DNA from: Coriaria nepalensis | Taxonomy: Eukaryota; Streptophyta; Magnoliopsida; Cucurbitales; Coriariaceae | Reading direction: 5' to 3' | NCBI GenBank assembly: GCA_027186245.1 | Contig: CP114481.1 | Location: forward strand, 5,192,501-5,256,500 | Length of the DNA stretch: 64,000 nucleotides | Part shown: positions 12,928 through 25,811 of the stretch, piece by piece | Position numbering within the stretch: the first letter of the stretch is position 1 | Layout of the letters: each line of letters opens with the position of its first letter | Position numbers and translations under genes: made by a program | The notes under the pieces: generated by a model | The model's input: only the letters and a program-made list of their open reading frames with translations | The model's database searches: none | What the model was told of the DNA's origin: nothing

Positions 12928-12984
12928 ATCAAAAAATGATATTCTGTAATAGAGACCGAGACTGTTGATTCAACCATAAAGCTA

Positions 12985-15900
12985 ATGAACCAGGATCTCG
13001 TGAGGCTTGATCGATTTGATGGATCAAACTTCACACGTTGGCAAGATAAAATGAAGTTCTTGCTCACTGCCTTGAAGATCTATTACATTCTTGATCCTAA
13101 CCTTCAACCACTTCTAGAATCCTCTCCAGATGATACCGAAGAGATCAGAGTAGCAAAACTGAAAAGGATCGAGGATGCAATTATGTGTCGGGGACACATT
13201 TTGAATGCGCTATCAGACCATCTATTCGATCTCTACATAAATATAAAGTTTGCCAAGGAAATCTAGAACACATTGGAGAACACATACAAGGCCGAAGAGG
13301 AAGGTACTAAAAAATTCTTAATATTTGAGTATTTTAACTTTAAAATGTTTGATAGAAAACCTTTTCTAGATCAGATTCATGATTTACAAGTTATTGTCGA
13401 TAAACTTATTGTTGTAAAAGTCATACTTCTTGAAAATTTTCAAGTTGGTGCTATAATTGCTAAGTTACCATCTAGTTGGAAAAGTTATATGAAGAAGATT
13501 CTTCATAATAACGAAGACTACTATTTGGAAAAGGTTAAAAAAAGCATCTACGTATTAAGAAAGAATCTCGGACTAGAGACAAGAAACCAGAGGAATCAAA
13601 TATTGGTACCTTAAAGGCCAATGTTGTAGAAAGGCTTAGCCATCCTAAGGGCAAAAATCAAAAAGTGAATTTTCTTGGTCTAAAGAGAGATTAAAGAAAA
13701 TTCAAAACTTACAAGAAAAAGGGTGATTGTTTTGTTTGTGGGAAATATGGGCATTTCGCTCGTGATTGTAGATTCCGAAAGAAACAAAATGAGAATAGAA
13801 AAGTGAATGCTATACAGGAAAAGATCATCACTACTGTGAGCGAGATCAATGTTGTCCAAGGAAAGGTTCAAGGATAGCAGTATGATACTTGTGCAACTAT
13901 GCACGTTTCCTATGACAAATCAATGTTCAAGACTTTTGATGAAGTCGGAAATGGACAAGAGGTTCAAATGGGAAATGAAGGTCATTCCAAGATATTTGGA
14001 AAAGGAAGCATTGAAGTAGCCGTCACTTCTGGTAAAAAGATCACCCTAGCAAATGTCTTGTATGTTCCTGATATGAATAGGAACCTTATTAGTGGCGATT
14101 TGTTAGGCAAATCCGTATCAAATCTATTTATGAATCTGGGAAGTTGATTTTGTCAAAAAAATGGCTCTTTCATTAGAAATGGTTATTCTAATGATGGGAT
14201 GGTGAAATTATGTACTATTGACAATAATATTAATAATAAAAATGCTAATAGTTCTGCTTATATGATTGATTCAAATTCTATTTCATTATGGCATGGTAGA
14301 CTTGCACATATAGGCTAAATTAACATATGGCCTAATATGGCCTAATATCATGTGACACTAGCAATTTCAAAAAATGTAAAATATGCACTAAATCAAGGAT
14401 GGTTTAGAAGCCTTTTCATTGTATTGAAATGTCATCTCAACTATTAGATTTAGTATATAGCGATTTATGTAAATTGAATGGCATCTTAACAAGAAGAGGT
14501 AAAAGATATTTTCTAACTATTATAGATGATTGTTCTAGGTATACTTATGTTTACTTGCTTAACATAAAGATGAGACATTCAATGCATTTAAAAATTATAA
14601 GGCCGAAGTTGAAAATCATCTAGGAAGAAAGTTTAAAATCTTAAGAAGTGACAAGGGTGGAGAATATTTCTCAAATGAATTTTCAGCATTTTGTGAAGAA
14701 CATGGTATAATACACTAATGTTCTTCCCTCTTCACTCCTCAATAAAATGGCTTAGTCGAAAGGAAAAATAGAACATTGCTAGAAATGATTAATGTTATGT
14801 TGTTGAATGCAAAATTACCTAACAATTTATGGGGAGAAGCTATTTTAGGTGCATGTCATATTCTTAACATGATTCCTTTGAAGAAGAGTAAAATTTCCCC
14901 ATATGAGATGTGGAAAGAAAGAAAACCGAATATCGGTTATTTTAAAGTATATAGGTGTCTTGCTTATTGCAAGAACACAGATCCTAAAAGGACTAAATTG
15001 GGTCTGAAAGCCATAAGGTGTGTATTTGTTAGTTATGCAACAAACAACAAAGCTTATAGAATATTAGACTTGGAGTCTAATGTTATAATTGAATTTAGAG
15101 AAGCGGAGTTTTTTGAGAACTTATTGTCTTTGGATAATAATTTTCTAAACACTACCAACATTGAAGAATCTCAAATAGAGAGATACCTTCAAGAGTTGTT
15201 GAGCAACCAATTGAACCTCGTAAAATCCAAAGAGCACAAAAAGTAAAAGAATTAGGATCTGATGAGATTGATTCTCAACTCATTACTTTCTGCCTGGTAG
15301 AAGGTAATAGAGAAGAGGTCATTAGGAAAATTCCAATAGTCATTCAAATTGAAGATGATCCCAAAACTTATAAGGAAACTATGTTTTCTAGAGATTCTAC
15401 TTTTTAGAAAGAGGTGATAAATGATGAGATGGATTTATATCTAACCACACTTGGGAAATAGTTGACTTACCACCCGGTTCAAAAAAAATAGGATGTAAGT
15501 GAGTATCTAAGAGAAAATATCATACCGATGGAATTTTTCAAACCTATAAGGCTAGATTAGTAGCCAAAGGTTTTAGAGAAAAAGAAGGTATCGATGATTT
15601 TGATACGTATGTACATGTTGCTAGAATAACTTCTATTTGAATCTTGTTTTTAATAGCTTCAATCCATAATCTTTATTTTCATCAAATGGATATTAAAACT
15701 GCATTCTTAAATGGTGATCTCAATGAGAAGGTCTATACGGAACAATCGGAAGGTTTTGTTTTACAAGGAAATGTATATAAAGTGTGTAAACTAGTCTAAT
15801 CATTATATGGTTTAAAGAAAGCACCAAAATAATGGCATGAAAAGTTTGACATTGTGAATCTTTCGAATGGCTTTAGACACAACAATGCTGATAAATACCT

Positions 15901-16890
15901 ATACTCAAAAGTTTTTGATGGCTATATATCATAATTATTTGTCTTTATGTTGATAATAGGTTAATCTTGAGTGATGACATGAAGGGTGTAATAGAAACGA
16001 AGAGGTTTTTGTCCTCCACGTTCAAGATAAAAGATCTTGGATAAGTGCATACCATTTTAGGTATTAAGGTGAAGCCAAACTATGGGGATATACATTAAGT
16101 CAATCTCATTACATTGGAAAAGTACTCAATAAGTTTAGTCATCTAAAAATCAAGGAGACAAACACATCATTTAATTCAGGTATAAAGCTTGTTGAGAACA
16201 AGGGAAGAGCAGTGGCTCAACTTGAATATGCAAGTGCTATAGGAAGGCTCATGTATGTTGCACAGTGCATAATAGCTGATATAACATTTGCAGTTTGTAA
16301 ACTAAGTAGGTTTACTAGTAATCAGAGCATTGAGCATTGGAAGGCAATTGGAAAAGTTCCTGATTATCTTAAGAGAACCAAGGAACTATGGCTCCACAAT
16401 TCAAAGTTCCAAGCTATACTTGAAGGATATACAGATGCAAGCTAGATATCAAGTGTATGAGATAACAAATCTTCTACAAGTTGGGTATTCACACTTGTAG
16501 GTGGTGCTATTTCTTGGGGTTTCAAGAAACAAACATGCATCACCCACTCAATCATGGAGATAGAGTTCATTGCTTTAGCAACAACTACGAAAGAGGTTAA
16601 GTAGATAAGATATATTCTTTTAGATATTCCATTTACTTCAAAACAAGTATCTACTATATCTATACATTTTGACAGTCAAGCCACCTTATCCCGAGCATAC
16701 AACAAAATGTATAATAGGAAGTTAAGACATATTAGTCTTAGACATGACTATGTGTGACAATTAATTCAATGTGAAATTATTGCCATCACATATGTGAGAT
16801 CAAGTGAAAACTTAGCACATCTTATTACCAAACTTCTTTCAAGAAAATTAGTAAAATCTACATCTAGAAGGATAGGACTGAAACTCTTGA
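12985..16890 (+). pseudogene. Broken copia gag-pol
   Basis: 12985-13614: gag of the UBN2 type (DRFDGSNFTRWQDKMKF), with one stop near 13264. About 13730: intact zinc knuckle CFVCGKYGHFARDC. About 13880-14140: protease in which DSGAT has become DTCAT, with the typical NVLYVPDMNRNLIS. 14280-15240: pre-integrase and integrase (IIDDCSRYTYVY, ILNMIPLKKSKISPYEMW) with several stops. 15420-16060: RT remnants including HQMDIKTAFLNGDL; the YVDD region is lost in stops. 16212-16880: RNase H (SAIGRLMYVAQC) ending near the 3' LTR. It cannot encode a functional polyprotein. Confidence 0.88.
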
Positions 16891-17453
16891 GATAAGAGAT
16901 TCACCGATGATGGCAACCTAACTTAATGCTAGGAAATAACAAGTATGAAGTTCAAATAGTAAAAACAAGTCATTGATAAGTGCTAGTATTTCAGCACTAA
17001 ATCAATGAAGCTCTATCTGAGATATATAGTGTTGGTTGTTATGGTCGAGGGTTGAGTTTGTCAAACATTTAATGAAGTTCAGTTTACGAGTGACAAGTAC
17101 CATAAATGTAACAAAGATATTGAAAGAACTTCACATATATGAACTTAAAGGTGGTGCCACCTCTCATAAGAATTAAAGTTTTTCTTAAGAAAGTTCATGA
17201 ATAGGATGAGCACAAGGCCATAATAGTGTTAAGCAATATATATCTTGAATATATAAACTATGAGTGTCTATGTGTGTGGTATCACCAGTTTTGTCAAATA
17301 GGAACAAGTGGCTCAAAGCTTTAAGCAACTTGGGATTTCAATATAACTTTATTACACTTACACTAGGTAAAGTTAAAATCGAAAGATACTTTATTTTATG
17401 CATATGCATCGTCTGATAGGTTATTTTTATTTACACTTTAACCAGTGGGGGAT

Positions 17454-18194
17454 TGTTGGACTTTTTCAAAATAATGGTTAAAGAGTGTAAATGAGTTAAA
17501 GGCCCAAGCCCAAAAAAAGCCTCATAAATGCAATTAAATGCATCCCACATTGGAAAGGGAGAAAGTTCTCAAAACATAAGTAATTGCAGATAATGAGTAT
17601 TTATAATAATAAATAAAGGTTGAGGTCTGATCGGGACTCGCACTCGCACACGCGTGCATGCGCGGCATGGACATGAGGTGCTTTTGGCATTTATTAGATG
17701 AACTTGCCACTTTGCACGTTTGCAACATGGCGCCAATAGCGGCCAGCTGCCACGTGCGATGGTTGACCGATTTAATTTTACCATTTAAATTAAACGGTTG
17801 ACAGTTAAAATTGTTAGTTACCGTTGGAGTTTAAATTATGGGAATTCAAATATGTGACCGTTAAAATAGTGTAACTATTTTTTCAAGGAGTGTGATTGTT
17901 TGTGAAACAAGTCATTCGTTTCACAAACATGTGTCAACTTCGCCTACAAATATGAGCAATCTGGAGAGAAGTAATCAACACTTTTTCTCTACCCATTTTC
18001 TCACTGTCACAAACTGAACACATACCTATATTCCAAAACAAAGTTTACTATTGCTTGTGAGACTTCGTAAAAGGTTGTCATATCCTAAAAACTATTTTCA
18101 CGGTAACCTACAAGCAATCCGAGAGGGGGAAAATATCATTTTTGGAAAACGTATCAATTACATGTTTCAAGTCTCGATCACAAAATTACCAACA
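17454..18194 (+). repeat. 3' LTR of the copia element
   Basis: Starts TGTTGGACTT directly after a purine tract and ends ACCAACA. It contains a short GC-rich block (about 17636-17670) with repeated CGCAC/CGCGTGC that differs from the 5' LTR. Confidence 0.9.
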
Positions 18195-19125
18195 TTATTC
18201 CACCACGAAAATTCTTAAATATATTTATAATATATGTGATTATATTTTGCGTTTTTTGTAATAGTAGATGGCCTTATAAGATAAGACGCAGAGTCTTAGA
18301 TTAAATTTTTCCATCATTAAAAATGATATGTTCTAGACCTAGTTATATCATATTTTCATGAATTCTTAAGATTATAAGTTATTAGGAAGAGGGCCAGGAG
18401 ATAAAAGTTTAAATGTTTAAAAAAAATTAATAAAATAAAAAACCAAACCTAGAAAAGGTTTTTTATTCTAATTTTTTCAACTCAATAAAGTTGCTAACTC
18501 ATTTCACTTTATTAAGTTGAAAATGAGTAATGATATAGAGATCAAACTTATACAAAACTTCGACAAAGTGGGGTGACTTGAAAATGATCCACACCAACCA
18601 CATGATATAGATGGTTGCTATATCACCCATTTTGTTCAAAATTTAATCTAAGTCTAATTTTCCTACTCTTTTTCGTTAAAAATATTACAAACTATTGATG
18701 CACATTTCCATTATGCTAGAGGGATCCAACGCCTGCAGTGTGTTCCAAAGGTTGTACTTGCACAAGACAAATAAAGAGATGTCGGGGTGACGGCCAACAT
18801 ACTCCCCTTCGACGATACAGTCAACTAGAGTTTTTCTTGAGTGGATTACTAAAGGAGGAAATAGTAGGTTAAGAGTCTCGTACATGTTACCTCAATTTTC
18901 ATCTCATTGTATACCTTTGTCCCTCGGACAAAACCCTAGTGGGCCATAATATGGACTGGACAAGTAGGACCCATCTACTTATAGGGACCTCATGATGTCA
19001 TAGACCTCAGATACTCTTCCACCAAGAGAGATGACATCAACACTCCCATCGTCAAGGCAAGTATATTCGGCCTCTGGATTTAGGCTTTGGTCTATCGTTT
19101 CTTCAAATTAGGCCATCTCTTCAGG
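18195..19125. other. Intergenic region between the copia and Tat elements
   Basis: AT-rich to about 18660, then more balanced sequence that may be LTR of the neighbouring Tat element. No gene is recognised. Confidence 0.4.
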
Positions 19126-19129
19126 TCTG

Positions 19130-19231
19130 TTGATTGCCCTCAGCTCAGTTGAGTCCACCATGCAGCCAGGTAGGCCTTAAGCTGGCCCCATATTGGCTGA
19201 AGCTGAAGGTCTAATATTCAGACCCCAACAG
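19130..19231 (-). repeat. LTR start remnant, left copy
   Basis: On the minus strand it starts TGTTGGGGTC at 19231 and continues with GCTTCAGCC and AGCTTAAGGCCTACC. It aligns by eye with 31300-31405 over about 100 bp with scattered differences. The rest of the LTR below 19130 cannot be delimited. Confidence 0.6.
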
Positions 19232-21401
19232 CTGACCCTTTGAGAAGGGCATGTGGCACCTACAAGATTTATTGTTTCTCCCAACCTTCTGGTGGTAAAA
19301 GCTCCCTTTTTTTCTATCATTACTATCTTAGAAAAAAAAAATGAGGCACTTATGTGATTAAGCATGCCTCTTATCTTTTTGTCTTACATGCCGCCTCATC
19401 TTCTGTCATGTGGCTCTACCTAATTAGTTGCGACCCTTCACCTTCAACATTTTCACATTTTCTCTTTTTCATTCTCCTTTTTTCCATTCTTTCCTTCATT
19501 ATTCCTCCTACTCACATTTTCTTCGAAGTTCATTCTCTCTCCCTGAAATCTCCTTATTTCGACGATCCTCCATTCAAGGCTCAACTCCAACATAAATCCA
19601 CCATCGTTTTCTCTGTTGTGTTCTTACTCCTATTCCATCCACTGTAATGTTGGAGAAACCAAGTTCTACATTTTCTCCATTTTACTATTGTTTTTCTCTT
19701 TTCTTGTTCCTACTTCACCTGAATGTTCTTCATGAACCATTGTTCCTTTGCATTTTTATCTTCCCTCCTTTGTTTTGTTTTTTGAATAATAAACTTCTAT
19801 TCAAAATGTGAGACTACTACTAGTCCTTACGAGTTTCCCACCTCTGTTCCAACCTCCCTCATTTTCTCTTTTGTTGCTCTTAGGGTTCTAACCTTCCAGA
19901 GGCTCCTTCAGAATAGTGTTAGTCACAAGGAATGCCCCTTATATTTTGGCAGATCTGAGCCTTTTACTTGAGAATTAAGCTTGAGACCGATTAAGATAGA
20001 CCGATTAAGAGAAGGTCCTAATTTTATCTTTTCAAACTTAAGGCATATATGTGCCCTAAGTTTATAACCCTGGTAGTCACGCCTCCCTTTCACACCTTCA
20101 TCATTTGCTTTCTCGAGCCTTCCACCTCTTCTTTCTTACATTTTCTCTTTATCTTTGCTTCTTCCTTAGCCTAACCACCTTTGACTTAATGGTCAAATGT
20201 GAAGAGGGTCTATGGACCATTAGGCTTCAACAAGTCTAAGATCACCAAGGGGTTAGTTGATATATCCTCTACTAGAAGAGCACTATGAGCTAGTGACCTC
20301 CAACCTTATTGAGGTTGAGAAGGATGACCTTCTGATGGACTACGACAACCTATATGCTATAAACCTTAGGGTTTTTGATGCTGATGAGAGGATCCCTCAA
20401 GTGGGAGTAAGCTACCTATTAAAGATCTTCATTTACCGCTAATGTACTTCATCAGCTTTTGAGCTCCCTTATCATTTTCTTCATGCCCTCCTTCTTTTTC
20501 GCCCTCATTGGCCTTAGTTGCGACATCAATAGCTAGTACTACACCTCCATTCCCAAGGGGAGTCCTTTGACGGACCTCCCTAAGTTCAATAAGCATTTCA
20601 AATAGATTGGTGCGTGCTAACAGGAGCATGGCAATGTCCACTTAAGTCCTACAAGCTTCCTTCGACCTTCTAGCAAAGTTGTAAAGGGTCATCTTCTTCC
20701 TTCCATTCTTAAGTCATTACCTTTAGGAAGTTAGATTTTTAACATAGTTAACCTTCCCCTAGGTACCCCCGACAATTTCTTTGATATCATTGATGAGGAT
20801 GAGGCCGTTTGGTGGGCCATCCTGGCTAGCTCCAAAAGAGAGAGCTATTTGGAGCTAGTTTTACAGCCCCACACCTTGTTGCGTGCATCCTTATCAATGG
20901 GGATCCTCCTTTGGAGGTCTACCCCTTTGAGGGTGCTTCCTCGATTAGATGAAGTCAGTTCTGAGGCTGATAGTATTAACCTTTCCTCAATCTCATCACC
21001 ATATACACATCCTTCATTCATTTTATCCTTCTTTCTTTCTCTTCTTCCCATTTTCATTCTTCTTTTTCTTTCTTTTTTTAACTCTCTTCTTTTGTTTTTA
21101 CAGGACTCTCTAAATTCGAAGTGGAGACTAACGCTGTCGTTGACCTCAAGAAAGGAGAGAGGGCCTACAACCTAATCAAGACCCAAGGCTCATCAACATC
21201 TCTTTTTCCAGCTCGCCCAGGGATTTCATGTTAAGGGACACTATGCTAAGGGAGTCCTTATTGGACTCAGCTAGCTCAAGATCCTCCTCCTCATCCTTAT
21301 AATGTTGCTCCTCCTGTCAGTTAGGCATCTTGCATTGCGATCACTCTGACAAGGCCCGGCCAAGTTGGGGTTCCTGTGGAGCCAAGGTCGTACGTGACAG
21401 T

Positions 21402-21413
21402 TGGTATCAGAGC
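21402..21413 (+). other. Primer binding site of the chromovirus
   Basis: TGGTATCAGAGC, the exact initiator tRNA-Met complement, two bases after the LTR end TGACA. Confidence 0.85.
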
Positions 21414-21498
21414 TAAGGTCATACACAAGGGTGAGAAGTGGTTCAAGTTCTTGCCTAAGTTCTTGCCAAAGCTTTGTGTGGGTGAAGATCTTGTGGAA

Positions 21499-22961
21499 GA
21501 AATGGCTAGTGGTGGTTCTAACGTTGGCGATCCAAGTGAAGGAGAGACAAGGCGAGAGAATGTTAACAATAGAGGAAAGCAGAAGCAACAAGAGCCATCT
21601 CGAGACATGCTTGCATCATTGGAGACCCATGTTCTCAAGTTGGAGAATACTATGGTGAGGCAAGACTATGTAATGGAGAAGACGGTGGAACATGTAGTGG
21701 ATTTGGTGATGACTAACCAAGGAGATGGACTTCAAGAGCGATTCCAAGCATCATTGGATAGGATTGACGCCACAATCCAAGAAGAGATGAGGGCTCTCCA
21801 ACCTAACATGGATGCTTCTCTAGTAGAAGTGCATGAGAGGATGCAGACCATCGAGAAAGATGTGTCACTATCCAAATATAGGGTGTCTAGGAATATAATC
21901 GATGCTCCTCTCGCACCAAAGGTGGACGTGCCTCGACCCAAGACCAATGCATGAGCTAGGAAGGGGAAGGAAGTAGAGAACTTTCTATGGAGCTTGGAGC
22001 TCTACTTCAGGAAAATGAGGATCACGGATGATGAAGAGAAGATAGACACGGTACCTCTCTATCTTACTGACATCGCGGTACTATGGTGGAGAACATTGAG
22101 CTACGACATTGAGCAAGGGTTCTTCGAGATGATAAGGTGGGGTGAGTTCAAAGAGGCCTTCAGAGCACAATTTTGCCCAAGGAATCTCAAAGATGAAGCA
22201 CAAGGTAAACTTCATCACCTCACTCATAAGTCTAGTATTTCTGACTATGTGAATGAGTTTTTAGAAATATTATTGGAGATCTCGAACTTCCCAAAAAAGG
22301 AAGCCAAATTTGCTCCATATAATGGTTACAGCCTTGGGCTAAGCAAGAGTTGAAGAGAATAAATATTCAAACTCTCAAAGCCGCAATCCACAAGGCGGAA
22401 AGCTTGAGCGAGTATAGGTGGGAGGATAAGGCCAAGAGTAGTCACTAGGGTAACAAGGGCAACAAGGGCAAAGATGGGGGAGCCACAAAGAGTAGCTTCA
22501 ACAACCGCAATGAGGGAGCGGGCAAGCCTTTTGCAGGGAAGGGTAATGGCAAGGGTATAGGGGAGACATCCAAGGCCAAGATGTTGAACTGATTCTTATG
22601 CGAAGGACCGCACATGGTTCGTGATTGTCCAAAGAAGGTGAAGCTCAACGCGCTCGAAAGAGACGGGGAGTTGGAAGAAGAGGCAATTATGGGGTCACTC
22701 TGACTCCTTGGTGCACTCAAGGCCAAGGTCGTTGAAGGACCTAATGTGCAAAAGAAGGGATCCATGTGTGTCGGGATAGACATTGTGGGGAGGCAACTTA
22801 AAGCTCTAGTGGATTCAGGAGCAACCAATAATTTGATCAAGGCCGATGTTGCAAAAAAGCTCGGTCTTAAGTTAGCTAAGTCGAGTGGCTTCATTAAGGC
22901 AGTCAACTCGAAGGCGTTGCCAATCACGTGGATAGTTAATGCAAAGACCAAGGTGGGATAG
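21499..22961 (+). pseudogene. Chromovirus gag and protease, broken
   Basis: The 21376-21954 frame runs through the primer site; the gag ATG is probably 21499 or close by. Coiled-coil-like gag text follows, then the retrotransposon gag core in 21994-22353 (YLTDIAVLWWRTL, FKEAFRAQFCP). A zinc knuckle with its first cysteine lost lies near 22590 (FLCEGPHMVRDCPKK). A retropepsin with intact DSGATNNL lies at 22746-22961. Stops separate the parts (for example at 21952 and 22351). Confidence 0.85.
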
Positions 22962-23140
22962 CCGATGCGAAGATGACTATGACATAGTACTTATGCTAGA
23001 TTGGCAAGATTGGGTAAAGGCTTGTCGTATGCCTTATGTTATTTCAATTATGAATATGAATACTGGTTCTCCTTGCACAGTCCCAGTCTCGAGAGAGACA
23101 CGACTGGGAACCAAGGTGTTGTCTGCTATACAAGGGATTG

Positions 23141-23490
23141 AAGTAGGAGGAAGAGACTTACCTTGCACTTTTAAAGGTGGACGAGGGCAAGCCATCTAAG
23201 GAAAAGGCGATTCTGAAAAAAGTACAAGGAGTACTTAAGGAGTTCAAAGATGTTATGCCACCGGAACTTCCAAAGAAGCTTCCACCTATGAGGGAGGTGG
23301 ATCATAAGCTGGAGTTAGTAGAAGTGGGAGGAAGAGACTTATCTTGCAGCTTTAAAGGTGGACGAGGGCAAGCCATCTAAGGAAAGGGCGATTTCGAAAG
23401 AAGTGTAAGCAGTACTTAAAGAGTTCCAAGATGTTATGCCACCGGAACTTCCAAAGAAGCTTCCACCTATGAGGGAGGTGGATCTAAGCT
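23141..23490 (+). repeat. Tandem duplication of about 181 bp inside the chromovirus
   Basis: The block starting AAGTAGGAGGAAGAGACTT at 23141 recurs as AAGTGGGAGGAAGAGACTT at 23322, and both copies run through GGAGGTGGAT. The duplicated region links protease to RT (text such as FKDVMPPELPKKLPPMREVD). Few differences separate the copies, so the duplication is younger than most decay of the element. Confidence 0.9.
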
Positions 23491-23616
23491 GAAGTTGGTA
23501 GAAGGAGCGAAGCCCCTAGCTATGACACCTTATCACATGGCGCCACTTGAGTTAGAATAGTTAAGAAGCAACTCAAAGAGATGCTCAAAGCGAGGTTCAT
23601 TTGACCATCTAAAGCC

Positions 23617-24240
23617 ATGTATGGTGCACCTGTACTTTTCCAAACGAAGGCGGATGGGTCTTTGAGGTTGTGCATCGACTACCGAGCACTCAACAAGCTC
23701 ATGGTGAATAACAAATATCAGATTCCTCTCATAGCGAATTTGTTCGATCAACTTGGGAGTTCGAGATACTTCTATAAGCTAGACTTGCAATCGAGGTATT
23801 GGCAAGTCCGGGTAGAGAAAGAGGATGAGGAGAAGACCACTTGTATGGCATGGTATGGTTCTTATGAGTTCATAGTGATGTTTTTCGGCCTCAATAATGC
23901 ACCGGCCACATTTTGGACATTAATGAATAAGGTACTTGCTCCGTTCCTTGACAAGTTTGTGGTTGTTTATCTTGATAATATTGTTGTTTATACCAACACC
24001 TTGGAGGACCATATTGAGCATTTAAGGAAGGTCTTCCAAGCGTTGAAGGATGAACCTAGTCGAGGTATGTCCAAGCAGGCACCAACAGCGGTGGTCACTT
24101 CTTGTGACAAGGAAGTTGAAGAAATCCTCGAGGTTCTGCATAAGGAAGCGACGCGTGCCGAGCTACAAGGAATATCTCGTTCGATGGAATGGAGTCCCGG
24201 AGAATGAGGCTAGTTGGAAGCACAAGGATTTATTGTGGTA
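23617..24240 (+). pseudogene. Chromovirus RT fused by deletion to a chromodomain
   Basis: RT text runs from LRLCIDYRALNKL through KLDLQSRYWQ to the catalytic loop, which reads VYLDNIVVY instead of YVDD/YLDDI, so one catalytic aspartate is lost. About 20 residues later the sequence changes frame to YKEYLVRWNGVPENEASWK (24050-24241), a chromodomain end normally found after integrase. The approximate join is 24050-24065. Everything from the RT thumb through integrase is gone. Confidence 0.85.
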
Positions 24241-24312
24241 GTTCAAGCACTGCATTGAGTGATTCAAGCTTGAACAAATGATGGGGGTGTCGCCCGAAAA
24301 GGAGGGAGAGCG

Positions 24313-24788
24313 TGTCACGGACTGCATTACTTGATGGGAAAGGCGGAGAAGGCTTCATGGAAGAGTCTAGAAACTTCTAGACCTATTTAGGATTCTCTGA
24401 GGTTTCCTACACACTTATAAAATTCTCAAGAAGATTATACATTCTTCTAGTCCTTTGTAAAATAGTAGATATTTGTATGGAATTCTCTTGAAGATAGATC
24501 ATAGCCGTTAGATCGATTTGATCTTGACCATCTATTTCAAGGTAGAGGTCTATATAAGGAGGAGTCCTCCTCATTTGTAAATCATCTTTAAATACTAGCA
24601 TTCTAGTAATATATAAAGTCTTCTTTTCTCTCAAGTTTTCTCCAAGTATTCTCTCTAACTCAAGTGTTCTTCCAAGTCTTCAAACAAACCTCTTGGCAAG
24701 GTTCGGTTAGGCTGACTTGGTTACTCAAAGGAGTGTCAAGTGCCGCACGGAGCGTCTAAGTTCGGGGTGAAACTTTGCGCACGTGACA
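24313..24788 (+). repeat. 3' LTR of the chromovirus
   Basis: 476 bp with inverted ends TGTCACG and CGTGACA. It follows a purine-rich run (GGAGGGAGAGCG). A TATA-like TATATAAGG lies near 24550. Confidence 0.85.
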
Positions 24789-25811
24789 CTCAACTCTCTT
24801 ATGACATTCTCATAGCATTTAACAAAGAGGTTCTACAGCTGATGCTGACATCAGAGGTCTGCCAGATGACCCAGTTTCCTCCCACTAAAGTACTAAGCAC
24901 CTTATGCTCCAGCGTGGCCATGGTAATTACTCATTTCCTCTAGTTCTCTGCGCCATCATTTATTCATCGATCTGACTTTGATCTTATTCTTTCGTCGGAG
25001 TCAGATGACTTCTGTCATGCTAGGCACCTCCACCCTCTCTTGTTCCCCTAAGGAGTACAACTAACTACGCCAAGAGAATGATAGGCTGAGGAAGAGCTCG
25101 AAAACCTATGTTCAACAAGTCAGGGACCTTGATGCCTAAAAGACAAAGTTGATTGGGGAGCTTCATGATGAGAATAAGGCATGTAAGCAAATCATGGATG
25201 AGCTAAGCCGGGCAAAGGGGGAAGTCGATGTCCTAAAAGTGGAGAAGGAGAGTTGGAAGGGCTAAGGGTGGTATGGGATGAGCACAAAGCGCTAAAAGCT
25301 AGAATCCCTCAGATTCAACAAGAGGTTGTCTAACAATTCTTGGTTTCAGAGGAATATAAAGGCAAGATCAAGCACGCCAAGGGGATAGAGTTCATGGCCG
25401 CCTAAGCTATGGTGGTTTTCCTTCATGCTAGCTTGGATATATTTGAGGTCAAGCTTCCCAATGACATCTCCTCAGGCAACGAGGACTAGGAAGATGGAGA
25501 GAGCGGGAACGAAAAGGAGGAGAGCTTAAGAGATGATGCATGTGGTCCGGCTGACACTTTAGATCCCTCTACTGGAGGCGATCTAGCAACAATATCTGGA
25601 GTTGATCGATCTCTTCAAAATGATTCATAGGTCATTTATTTTAAGAGACCTATAGTGACATTTTTGTAAAAAAGAAAAAAATAGCAGCTTCACACAATTT
25701 ATTTTTCCTACTTCATGTTTTTCCTGACTTCTATCGTCATTCATCGCCCTTGAGAGGTTGAGTGTGTGCAAACAATCAACGTCTTACATTTCCATTAAGT
25801 GATAAGTCATT

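Larger units (their letters stand above)
12201..18194 (+). mobile_element. Decayed Ty1/copia LTR retrotransposon with both LTRs
   Basis: Two direct LTRs (12201-12927 and 17454-18194) begin TGTTGGACTT and end ACCAACA. They differ at roughly a tenth of positions in the first 100 bases, so the insertion is not recent. Flanks TTCTT and TTATT are a plausible 5-bp target duplication with one change. Between them, in copia order, lie gag, zinc knuckle, protease, integrase, RT and RNase H on the plus strand, broken by many stops. The purine tract AGTGGGGGAT precedes the right LTR. Confidence 0.92.
21315..24788 (+). mobile_element. Nested Ty3/gypsy chromovirus with an internal deletion
   Basis: Plus-strand element with the remnant of a 5' LTR end (TACGTGACA at 21391-21399), primer site TGGTATCAGAGC (21402-21413), gag, zinc knuckle, protease, RT, then directly a chromodomain, and a full 3' LTR (24313-24788). 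RNase H and the integrase core are absent, so a deletion joins RT to the chromodomain. The 5' LTR is reduced to about 85 recognisable bases. It lies inside the antisense region of the Tat element and is therefore younger than it. Confidence 0.85.
20257..25630 (+). pseudogene. Degenerate antisense reading region of the Tat element, split by a chromovirus
   Basis: Plus-strand coding-like pieces lie on both sides of the nested element: 20257-20442, about 20740-21060, and 24790-25630. The last part has heptad-like, charged text (ELHDENKACKQIMDELSRAK, then LDVLK/EKES) typical of a coiled coil, then an acidic tail. Stops and frame changes are frequent. Its place between the minus-strand integrase and the far LTR, in opposite sense, is what is known for the antisense frames of Tat-type elements. 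The protein's function is unknown. Confidence 0.45.

Noticed and set aside
19354..19647. Plus-strand open frame rich in Phe, Leu and Ser
   Set aside because: A pyrimidine-rich stretch produces such frames by composition; there is no domain or gene structure.
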